Shown here in pieces: positions 18,882-27,182 of a stretch of DNA of 34,470 bases. The DNA is from a bacterium. Lineage in GTDB: Bacteria; Patescibacteriota; Saccharimonadia; Saccharimonadales; UBA4665. The first letter of the stretch is position 1. Every line of letters begins with the position of its first letter. The position numbers were made by a program, and so were the translations under genes. Where the stretch lies: NCBI GenBank assembly GCA_021846095.1, contig JAJZCO010000002.1, positions 1 through 34,470 of the forward strand. The letters are read 5' to 3'. The notes beneath the pieces are model-generated. The model searched no databases, was not told the origin of the DNA, and was given only the letters and a program-made list of their open reading frames with translations.

Positions 18882-20450
18882 TTATATTTTATCAAATTTT
18901 GGTAGAGATCTGTCGATTTGCATAATGGGCAAACAAATATTTCTCTCTTTCCAGTATATAGTACCAAATTCATACTTAATCATTGAGATGTTGTAAATTG
19001 ATATATCGAAAATAGCCGCTATAAAAATCATAAATGTACCTTTAAGCCATTTCTGATTGTATGTCAAATTAATAATCTGGCTATAATATAACAGTAGTAA
19101 TAGTACGCTAGTTATGTTACATATATACAAAAAAAGATCCAATCTACCTAAACTAATCATAAGACCAACAAGAGGTCCGATAAATATAATAAACTCTCCC
19201 AAACCTACTAAACTCACTAGTTCTATTTTACGGTGTAATTTAGGGTAATAGGTCCGAATTGCTGTTTGATATTGTTCGTAATAAGGTTTAGAACTCGAGA
19301 TATCAATAACCTCATCAGCTTTTACTAGATTGTATCTATTATTGTTTAATAAGGTTAATCGGCTAAAATAACTCTCTGGTGTAACTCTTTTTTTAATAGC
19401 CTTAAACTGACCATATTTAGATAAATCTTGAGACTTAATTAACCAGCAAGTACTAAGTACTGGAGGTCTTTTAAGGAAATACCGAGGAATCGATAACTCG
19501 AAAGCATATCTGGCCGGTTGATATAACCACGCTTTATACGACTGATTTTTATATATATTTTTGGGAATAAAACTAATCATGCTGATTTTTTTGGCCAACA
19601 TTAATTCTATAGCAGATCGCAAACTATGCTCCGAAAACCTGACATCAACACCACAAAATAATAATATATCTCCACTTGCTTGTTCAGATAATTGTTGGTA
19701 AGCATAGTTTTTTGCTAACCAATCTTCTGGTGGGACATTTCCTTCTATAAATCTAACTCCAGCATGAGCAAAGCTGCGAATAATATCCGATGTTTTTCTG
19801 TTCTGGGAACAGTCATCTAGTACTAAAATCTCTAATTTTGGATAGTCACATTTAACTAAGGACACTAAACATTCTTCTAAATCATCCGTTTCATTCCGAG
19901 CTGGAATTAAAACACTGACAGTCGGTAAATCACGGTCAAAATAATGAACGTTGAATAATGGTCTTCGAGTAGACTTAACGTTTTTATAAGTTATTAAATT
20001 CAAGTAGACGATTATAATCAGAACGATAATTGATATAGATGAAATAATTTGACTAGAAGTAAGCATCATACCTGCTGATTTTAATGAGTAACTAAAATAA
20101 ATTCCAATAAAATATATCACCAATTGAATTATGATTAATCTAGTGCTAGAGGAAAAAATGGATGTAGACAAATAATTATTAGAAGAGCTATCTATTACTT
20201 TTCGGTACAAGTTAATAATGCGGTAAATTGTAAAATATGAGATTATTATTAAAAAACCATATTTAACCCCAGTAAAATATAACCCTAAATTGCTAAGTAT
20301 AATGGCGCCCATTAATGGATAAATTAAAAATTTTAAACGTTTAAACTTTAGTTTTAAGACTAAAAATTCAGCACAATAAACTAACGAAAATAACAAGAAT
20401 AACAAAAAATAATGGTTTATAATAGGCATAAGCGTAAACGACATGTTCAT
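18882..20450 (-). CDS. Membrane glycosyltransferase family 2
   Basis: PTVSVLIPARNETDDLEECLVSLVKCDYPKLEILVLDDCSQNRKT; TM segments at N- and C-termini. Confidence 0.87.
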   Translation of the reverse strand: MNMSFTLMPIINHYFLLFLLFSLVYCAEFLVLKLKFKRLKFLIYPLMGAIILSNLGLYFTGVKYGFLIIISYFTIYRIINLYRKVIDSSSNNYLSTSIFSSSTRLIIIQLVIYFIGIYFSYSLKSAGMMLTSSQIISSISIIVLIIIVYLNLITYKNVKSTRRPLFNVHYFDRDLPTVSVLIPARNETDDLEECLVSLVKCDYPKLEILVLDDCSQNRKTSDIIRSFAHAGVRFIEGNVPPEDWLAKNYAYQQLSEQASGDILLFCGVDVRFSEHSLRSAIELMLAKKISMISFIPKNIYKNQSYKAWLYQPARYAFELSIPRYFLKRPPVLSTCWLIKSQDLSKYGQFKAIKKRVTPESYFSRLTLLNNNRYNLVKADEVIDISSSKPYYEQYQTAIRTYYPKLHRKIELVSLVGLGEFIIFIGPLVGLMISLGRLDLFLYICNITSVLLLLLYYSQIINLTYNQKWLKGTFMIFIAAIFDISIYNISMIKYEFGTIYWKERNICLPIMQIDRSLPKFDKI

Positions 20451-20659
20451 CTATTAATATATGGTCTATAAGCTTTTTAATCAATACAATTTTAGTCTAA
20501 ATGAAAATATAAATTAACATCAAAGAGAAAACGATCAAAGTATTAGATTAGTAATTTATTTATTGCTTCAACTTTAATATGAGGATTAATAACCCTAAAG
20601 ATACCTGATATACATTATTTTTCCTTATTTATTATAATGTTTTAGTAATAGTATGTTTA

Positions 20660-20880
20660 TTAGATGGGGGGGTGAGACAGCCATTTAACTTAAGGATCAT
20701 TAACCAAGCGTCTTCTATTGAAAGTAATTCTTCATGAGCATAGCTTTCAAACATTTGTATCACTGATTTAGGACTACTTCATAAAACATTTTTAAGCGAT
20801 TCTAGCTCAGCGTTACGAACGCCGATGACTTGATGTAATTTGTCAACATGGGCACTACTCGTTTACAGTTACAGTCATTT
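20660..20880 (-). pseudogene. Possible decayed coding sequence of unknown ancestry
   Basis: Minus strand reads SSAHVDKLHQVIGVRNAELESLKNVL*SSPKSVIQMFESYAHEELLSIEDAWLMILKLNGC with an in-frame TGA; a nearby ATG (MTVTVNE*) lies in another frame. Protein-like but interrupted. Confidence 0.3.
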
Positions 20881-21064
20881 GTTCACACCCATTAATCAAG
20901 GTTATAATGCTGGGTTTTGTCGCCATTTAAAGTGCTAAGCATAATCCGATCTTACTTTTTAGCAATAAATTGTTTTAGTATGATAAAGACCCTCTTCTTT
21001 GGATATTATTACTCGAAATTATATCGGAAAAAAGTCTTGTATGGTTATGTATTTTGCTCGATCA

Positions 21065-21613
21065 TTATAATTTAAGGTCTATTATTAAAAGATTTAGAGC
21101 TCTTATTAAACCTTTTGTTAGATCATGAGATTTATATTTTGGGTTTAGTTTATCTGTTGTAAGAATTTTTTTTAGTTCATAGATTTTAACCCACTCTACT
21201 TGTTCAAGTTCTTCTGGCTGAATTATAATTTTTAGTTTTTTTGGTTTAGTATTGTAGATAAAATCTAAGGTTTGTCTGCGTAAATAACCGTCCGTTAGCT
21301 TATCATCTGTATTATATTTACCTAACAACTTCAGCTCATTTTGAATTAATGAAATGCCAAGCTCTTCTTTGGTTTCACGGATTACTGCTGAGATACTATC
21401 TTCATGAGCATCAACATGGCCTCCTGCAGATTTGTCCCACATTCCTGGGCATGAATTTTTTTTCTCATTGCGTCTTTGTAGGAGAACCGTATGATCTGTG
21501 TCTGAGTATATAAGAACACTAGCAATTTGGTGCCTAAGACCATATTTAACTGCTAAGTCTCGTCTTAGACAACCAACATCTATTCCATTTTCATCTATTA
21601 TTTTAATATTCAT
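21065..21613 (-). CDS. Nudix hydrolase
   Basis: Nudix box GGHVDAHEDSISAVIRETKEELGI; VLLQRRNEKKNSCPGMWDKSAGG. Confidence 0.92.
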   Translation of the reverse strand: MNIKIIDENGIDVGCLRRDLAVKYGLRHQIASVLIYSDTDHTVLLQRRNEKKNSCPGMWDKSAGGHVDAHEDSISAVIRETKEELGISLIQNELKLLGKYNTDDKLTDGYLRRQTLDFIYNTKPKKLKIIIQPEELEQVEWVKIYELKKILTTDKLNPKYKSHDLTKGLIRALNLLIIDLKL

Positions 21614-21637
21614 TATGTTTACTTATATTATGCTTAT

Positions 21638-22021
21638 TTAAAGGATGAATCCAGCGATATTCAATAGTTCTCGAAGCTCAAGAAGGCTATTATCAGGAGA
21701 GTGTATAAGGTTTTTAAAATAGTAAGAATATTCTTCAGGCGTGAATCTATGGGTTGGATCAGACCGTCGTCTAAAAAGCGTGGGTAAGATAGCTGTATAT
21801 TTATCAATATCTCCAGGGAAGGGTATTAAATCACGGATAGAGCCATCAACAATTCTTTCTTCTAGAAGTCTTCTGTCTGTCCTGTCTGCAACTCTAGGTC
21901 CCTTAATTTTCCTTAACTTTAAAATCATATCTTTCTCTGAAAGTTTTCCTTCTAAAACTAGCATTAATGATTCCCCGAAAGAAAGATATCTAATGGTATC
22001 TTGTAGATGTCTTGACTCCAC
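21638..22021 (-). CDS. Divergent, N-terminally short NDK-like protein (GTG start)
   Basis: SLMLVLEGKLSEKDMILKLRKIKGP…GSIRDL…NLIHSPDNSLLELREL resembles NDK VLEG/GP/GTIR/N-x-x-HGSDS-x-x-x-A-x-x-E. The frame is open upstream only to about 22087; no KPD segment. Confidence 0.5.
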   Translation of the reverse strand: MESRHLQDTIRYLSFGESLMLVLEGKLSEKDMILKLRKIKGPRVADRTDRRLLEERIVDGSIRDLIPFPGDIDKYTAILPTLFRRRSDPTHRFTPEEYSYYFKNLIHSPDNSLLELRELLNIAGFIL

Positions 22022-22105
22022 TCCACTATTGATTTTGTGTTCCAGGGTTTCTATAGAGAAAGGTACTCCACTTTTAAATTTGGGCTAACAGTAATATGAG
22101 AATCA

Positions 22106-22134
22106 TTGACTATTAATTGATATGTTGATACTAT
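22106..22134 (+). promoter_or_regulatory. Sigma70-type promoter for secE-nusG (TTGACT-N17-TACTAT)
   Basis: -35 at 22106-22111, 17-bp spacer, -10 at 22129-22134. Confidence 0.65.
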
Positions 22135-22144
22135 TGACAATATC

Positions 22145-22169
22145 ACCTACAAATAATGTAGGTTTTTTT
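22145..22169 (+). terminator. Terminator-like hairpin at the 5' end of the secE transcript
   Basis: ACCTACA-AATAA-TGTAGGT followed by T6. Confidence 0.6.
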
Positions 22170-22187
22170 ATTGTCTGGAGATATATA

Positions 22188-22592
22188 ATGGCTACGAATA
22201 AGAACAAGACTAAACGTCGAACTGAACTCAAAGAAACACTTCGTGAACGCATTAATAAGGCTGACATTAAACAAAAAACTGATATTAAAACGAATAAAAG
22301 ACATGCTTTGTCGAAAGCAGTAAATAATAATGTTAGTAAAATTTTTACAAAATTAAACAAAAATATAGTATTCAAGGTTATATTTAAATTTTGTCGAATA
22401 CTCAGTTTAGTTATAGTACCTAGATATTTAAGGAACAGTTGGGCCGAATTAAAATTAGTAGCTTGGCCAAATTTTAAATTAAGCCGTCAGTTGACTTTTG
22501 CGGTGATTATTTTTGCTATTTTCATAGGTATTTCGGTCGCAAGTCTAGACAGTGGTTTATCAAGAATATTTAAAGTAGTATTACTGAAATAA
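22188..22592 (+). CDS. secE: Preprotein translocase subunit SecE with basic N-terminal extension
   Basis: VPRYLRNSWAELKLVAWPNFKLSRQLTFAVIIFAIFIGI matches the SecE core; directly upstream of nusG. Start reassigned to the ATG at 22188 (MATNKNK), just after GGAG. Confidence 0.88.
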   Translation: MATNKNKTKRRTELKETLRERINKADIKQKTDIKTNKRHALSKAVNNNVSKIFTKLNKNIVFKVIFKFCRILSLVIVPRYLRNSWAELKLVAWPNFKLSRQLTFAVIIFAIFIGISVASLDSGLSRIFKVVLLK

Positions 22593-22606
22593 TAAGGAGT
22601 ATAGGT

Positions 22607-23161
22607 ATGACAACAAATGTTAAAAGATATGAAGATACTACTAGACAGTGGTATGCAATTCATACTTATTCTGGTTACGAAGAAAAGGTTGCAGAAAGTA
22701 TTAAACAGCGGACTGAATCGTTAGATATGGCGGATAAAATATTTGACGTACTAGTTCCAAAAGAAAAAATGATCGAAATTAAAAATGGTAAGAGACGTAT
22801 TGTCGAGAAAAAGATTTTTCAAGGGTATGTTTTAGTAAGCATGAAACTAAGCGAAGACGCTTGGTATACTATTCGTAATACACCTGGGGTTACCGGATTT
22901 GTTGGAAGTGGCACAGATCCAACACCAGTTGAACCAAACGAAATTGAAAAGATTAAAAAAAGAATGGGATTAGAACAACCAAAACATAAAATAGATTTCA
23001 AAATCGGAGATGTAGTTAATATTATTGACGGACCTTTCAAAAGTTTTGATGGTAGCATATCAGAAATAGATTCTCAAAAAGGTAAACTAAAAGTCTTAGT
23101 CAACATGTTTGGGCGAGAAACTCCGGTTGAGCTCGATAGTTTACAGGTAAAAAAGGTCTAA
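22607..23161 (+). CDS. nusG: Transcription termination/antitermination protein NusG
   Basis: RQWYAIHTYSGYEEKVAESI, VLVSMKLSEDAWYTIRNTPGVTGFVG, KOW region GDVVNIIDGPFKSFDGSI. Confidence 0.97.
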   Translation: MTTNVKRYEDTTRQWYAIHTYSGYEEKVAESIKQRTESLDMADKIFDVLVPKEKMIEIKNGKRRIVEKKIFQGYVLVSMKLSEDAWYTIRNTPGVTGFVGSGTDPTPVEPNEIEKIKKRMGLEQPKHKIDFKIGDVVNIIDGPFKSFDGSISEIDSQKGKLKVLVNMFGRETPVELDSLQVKKV

Positions 23162-23168
23162 CGAGACC

Positions 23169-23197
23169 TGGACAAATATATATTAAAATAATATAAT
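23169..23197 (+). promoter_or_regulatory. Candidate rplKA promoter TGGACA-N17-TATAAT
   Basis: Consensus -10 TATAAT at 23192-23197 with 17-bp spacing to TGGACA. Confidence 0.55.
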
Positions 23198-23266
23198 ACA
23201 GACGAGTATTATTAAGAACAAACTTAATTAATAAATCTTTCAGAAAGTCAGGAGTTAAGTAATATA

Positions 23267-23698
23267 ATGGCCAATAAAGTTATAAAGGCAAATTTAAAAA
23301 TGAAAATTAAAGCTGGGCAAGCTTCGGCTGCACCTCCAGTTGGATCAACGCTTGGTCAATATGGTGTTAATATGATGGATTTTATAAATCCATTTAATGA
23401 ACAAACTAAAGAGCTACAAGGTGCCTTGTTAACGGTCCATATTACAATTTTTGAAGATCGTTCAATGCAATTCAGAGTTGTTGGTTCGCCAACAGATGAT
23501 TTAATCAGAGCAAAATTAGGTATTGAAAAAGGATCCGGAAAACCAAATAGTGAAAAGATTTCAAAAAAACTTTCGACCAGCGACTTGGAAGATATCGCTA
23601 AAACAAAAGCTAAAGACATGAATACTGACGACATAGAAGCAATTAAAAAAATGGTAGCCGGTACCGCTAGATCTATGGGTATATTGATCGATCAATAA
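23267..23698 (+). CDS. rplK: 50S ribosomal protein L11
   Basis: KIKAGQASAAPPVGSTLGQYGVNMMDF…GTARSMGI. Confidence 0.97.
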   Translation: MANKVIKANLKMKIKAGQASAAPPVGSTLGQYGVNMMDFINPFNEQTKELQGALLTVHITIFEDRSMQFRVVGSPTDDLIRAKLGIEKGSGKPNSEKISKKLSTSDLEDIAKTKAKDMNTDDIEAIKKMVAGTARSMGILIDQ

Positions 23699-23742
23699 TA
23701 TATAAATAAAACGTGGCAGACTAAATTTTGATTTAAGTCGTT

Positions 23743-24651
23743 ATGACCACTATAAGGAGTACTAATATGACCACGACAACAGAAAATGACGCTCAAATTA
23801 AAAGTAATTCAAAAGTAAGCGGTGTTACTGCTAAGGCCGGTAAAAGAAGCTCAAAGGCCATACAGGAAAAAGAAGTTAAAATCAGTAAGCAACTCCGAAA
23901 GTTAGAGAATGTATCTAAAGAAGCTGCTACATCTAAACCTGTAACTCCAATTACTCGTTCAGTTTTAGATAGAAAAGGTAAAAAATATAAAGATTCTTAT
24001 AAACTGATCGATCACAAAAAAACGTATCAACTAGAGGAAGCTATTAATCTTGCTAAAAAAACTTCTAAAACAAAATTTGATGCTACTATTGAACTTCACA
24101 TCGGCTTAAACGTCGATCCTAAACATGCTGATCAGAATATTCGAGATAACGTCGTATTGCCATTCGGGACTGGTCAAAAAATACGAGTAGCTGTTTTTAC
24201 TGATGATGAACAATCGGCCAAAACGGCTGGAGCTGACATAATCGGCAACGACAAACTATTAGCTGACATAGAAAAAGGTAAATTAGATTTCGATGTTTTA
24301 ATTACTAGCCCAGCTTTAATGCCTAGACTGTCTAAATATGCTCGTATTTTGGGTCCGAGAGGCTTAATGCCTAATCCTAAAAGTGGTAGTGTAGCAACTG
24401 ATATAGCTAAGGCTATTGCTGAGACTAAGTCTGGAAAAATTGAATATCGAGTAGATAGTTACGGCATAATTCATACCCGAATAGGCAAGGTTAGTTTTAA
24501 AGATCAAGATTTAATCAATAATTTTACAACTCTCATTACAAGTATAAAAAATAATAAACCTCAATCCGTTAAATCAAATTATTTGAAGTCCATTTACATT
24601 ACAAGTTCCATGGGCCCATCTATTAAACTAGATCTTCAATCGATAAATTAA
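23743..24651 (+). CDS. rplA: 50S ribosomal protein L1 with N-terminal extension (start may be ATG at 23767)
   Basis: RKGKKYKDSYKLIDHKKTYQLEEAINLAKK; VLPFGTGQKIRVAVF; RILGPRGLMPNPKSGSVATDI. AAGGAG precedes the ATG at 23767. Confidence 0.95.
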   Translation: MTTIRSTNMTTTTENDAQIKSNSKVSGVTAKAGKRSSKAIQEKEVKISKQLRKLENVSKEAATSKPVTPITRSVLDRKGKKYKDSYKLIDHKKTYQLEEAINLAKKTSKTKFDATIELHIGLNVDPKHADQNIRDNVVLPFGTGQKIRVAVFTDDEQSAKTAGADIIGNDKLLADIEKGKLDFDVLITSPALMPRLSKYARILGPRGLMPNPKSGSVATDIAKAIAETKSGKIEYRVDSYGIIHTRIGKVSFKDQDLINNFTTLITSIKNNKPQSVKSNYLKSIYITSSMGPSIKLDLQSIN

Positions 24652-24659
24652 ATCTTTTT

Positions 24660-26321
24660 TTATTTTACCTTCATTGATCGGACCAGCGCGTTCATAACTT
24701 TTACGAACCCAGTAATATTTCCATGGTAAGCTACATACCTATCTCTCCAGAGTGGGTCGTATTTAGCCTTGAACCGATATAAGCCAGAGAATGAATAAAA
24801 TCTATTTCCATTTGAATATGCAAAATTTAGTATATTATTTATTACGCTCTGATCATCATCATTTTTAAGACCAACTAAAGGACATAACCCTAGATTTAAG
24901 CTAGTGTAATTATTTGTCTTTAAATGGTCTATTAACTTAATCAATAAATAATCGTTAATATTGCTAATGTTGTCCTTACTATTCCTTAATAAATCGTAGG
25001 TAGCTTCATTTTTATCGAATTCAGCAGGAACAATATTCGAAAACGCTTGGATGGTATTAGCAGCATCTCGTATCACAAAAATTTGACACATATTTAAATA
25101 GTCTGTATCAAAGTATCCCATAGCGAATCCTCGTTCGCTACGGCCTGGTAGTTTTAGCCAATCGTCAGATATTTCTTTTAGTCTTTTAATAATAGCTGGA
25201 TGATGAGGTGGAATGAGAATTTCACTAATAAATCCTTGTTTTTCGAATTTAGTAATTATATTTCGAAAATATTTGTTTGATTTTACATTTAATACAAAAT
25301 TATCGATATCAACTACGGCTTCTTGACCTATTTTTTGTAATTTAAAATCTAAATTTTGATAAATCTTTTTATGATCATTTTTAATGTGAATGAAGGCTAC
25401 CGACCAATCATTAATAAAACAGATATTTTCAAAATCATGAATTAATTTATTAAATGTAGTACTTTTACCAATTGGATCTCCTAAACAAAGAGCTATTCCG
25501 CTAGTAACTTTATAGGCTAGAATGGAATTTTTAGCATCATTAATAAAATAGTGCTTGTCATTAGGCCATAATTTAAAATAATCTTCGCTATGGCAAGGGT
25601 AATTTTCCATCAAACTCATTAATTCCTGTTTCCGATGATTTTGATCAGATAATCTAGATTTCAAAGGTTGAAATAAGGCTAAAATTACGTAAACGATTGC
25701 TCCAATGCTTATTGTAGTAAGTGAATCCAAAAAGATCTTAGCCCGATTGGAATATGCTATCAAGGGATGGGTAGTTGTTAAATTAAATTGATCCAAAGTG
25801 TAGTGAAGTGATGTGAAAAATGATAATTCTTGATGAAAATCAGAGTTATCCATCAATAAGAAACCGGTTGTACCATAAATAATGGCAATAATAAGAACAG
25901 TTGATGCGATCACAATGCTAACTTTAAATCCCGATATATCACTCTTAACTTTATAGTATTGACGCCATGTTAAAAGCAAAATTATTATCAAAAGAGGTAT
26001 AAAAAAAGATTTTATTAATAACATAGGCAAAAGATTATGATTTATTGGTTTAGAGAAAATAATTCGAATCGATGAAGTCAGATAGATAACATACAATATA
26101 ATACTAGCGATTAAAGCAGTTTTTTTAACTCTCATTAATTGAATGCTCAAATAAACTAAACTAATTCCGATTAATACTGGTAAGGTTAGATAAAGTTTTG
26201 AAAAACTAAGTCCAGTATGAATATGAAAGTTAATCCTCAATGAATCACCCAAGAGTATTAATCCATTTAATGCCACCAATGAAGCAAGAAATTTAATTTT
26301 AAAATTATCAGATAATGTCAT
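24660..26321 (-). CDS. MprF-like membrane protein with DUF2156 (aminoacyl-PG transferase-like) domain
   Basis: Hydrophobic N-terminus; C-term DKHYFINDAKNSILAYKVTSGIALCLGDPIGK, AVVDIDNF, LPGRSERGFAMGYFD, LNLGLCPLVGL. Confidence 0.82.
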   Translation of the reverse strand: MTLSDNFKIKFLASLVALNGLILLGDSLRINFHIHTGLSFSKLYLTLPVLIGISLVYLSIQLMRVKKTALIASIILYVIYLTSSIRIIFSKPINHNLLPMLLIKSFFIPLLIIILLLTWRQYYKVKSDISGFKVSIVIASTVLIIAIIYGTTGFLLMDNSDFHQELSFFTSLHYTLDQFNLTTTHPLIAYSNRAKIFLDSLTTISIGAIVYVILALFQPLKSRLSDQNHRKQELMSLMENYPCHSEDYFKLWPNDKHYFINDAKNSILAYKVTSGIALCLGDPIGKSTTFNKLIHDFENICFINDWSVAFIHIKNDHKKIYQNLDFKLQKIGQEAVVDIDNFVLNVKSNKYFRNIITKFEKQGFISEILIPPHHPAIIKRLKEISDDWLKLPGRSERGFAMGYFDTDYLNMCQIFVIRDAANTIQAFSNIVPAEFDKNEATYDLLRNSKDNISNINDYLLIKLIDHLKTNNYTSLNLGLCPLVGLKNDDDQSVINNILNFAYSNGNRFYSFSGLYRFKAKYDPLWRDRYVAYHGNITGFVKVMNALVRSMKVK

Positions 26322-26468
26322 TTGTATTTAAAGTTATGGTTAACATTATATACTAACCTAAAAAATACTACAGTTCATAAAGCATAATAATTTTGCTTTT
26401 CAGGCATTTAAATTATTTACTTGCAAAAAATACCCGAGCTATATTAGACTTTATAAAAGGGAATAAGT

Positions 26469-27182
26469 ATGGGAGTTTACTCGAATTTACAAATAAATGA
26501 GGCTATTACAAGTGGGCATATAATTTGTCGGCCATACATAAACAAGCATGTTTCACATGCTAGTTTAGATGTTACTTTAGGTTATTATTACTATAGAATC
26601 GAAAAATTAAATGAAAGAACTATCTATAATCCGTTCGACAAAGAAGATGTAGAACGATATTTTGATGGACCATATAAGGCATTACCTCATTTAGAATGGT
26701 CCAACTTAAATGGATTTAAACCCTCAACCAATATTCCATTGGATCACCCAGTGATTAGTCTCAAGCCAAAAGAGCGAATCTTGGCTCATACTCATGAATT
26801 TTTTGGTATATTACCACCAGGAGCTTGTGAAGTTAAATCTCGGTCTAGTTGGGGTAGAAATGGAATTGCCGTTTGTTTTGATGCTGGTTGGGTAGATCCT
26901 GGGTATATCAACAGAATGACTTTAGAAATATATAACCTAAACGAATCAGAAACTGTGCTTTTACCTGTAGGTGAAAGAATAGCACAAATTGTTTTTCATG
27001 AGACTGGCGAAGTTAATGGTAGTTATGGATTAGGTCGTGACAATGGATTTAGTGGTAAATATCAACAAGGCGATAATTTAGATTTATTAATAAAAACTTG
27101 GTCTCCAGATAAAATGCTTCCTATGGCCTATAAAGACAGTCGAGCCTTACCGATACCTATCGATGGGTTATCCTATGACTGA
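26469..27182 (+). CDS. dcd: dCTP deaminase family (dCTP deaminase/dUTPase)
   Basis: HASLDVTLG, ACEVKSRSSWGRNGIAVCFDAGWVDPGYINRMTLEIYN, LLPVGERIAQIVF. Confidence 0.87.
   Translation: MGVYSNLQINEAITSGHIICRPYINKHVSHASLDVTLGYYYYRIEKLNERTIYNPFDKEDVERYFDGPYKALPHLEWSNLNGFKPSTNIPLDHPVISLKPKERILAHTHEFFGILPPGACEVKSRSSWGRNGIAVCFDAGWVDPGYINRMTLEIYNLNESETVLLPVGERIAQIVFHETGEVNGSYGLGRDNGFSGKYQQGDNLDLLIKTWSPDKMLPMAYKDSRALPIPIDGLSYD

Noticed and set aside
20660-20880. UGA recoding (as in SR1/Gracilibacteria) to explain the in-frame TGA
   Set aside because: TGA ends well-supported genes here (the RluA-like gene at 550, dcd at 27182), and the debris also shows a frame disruption.
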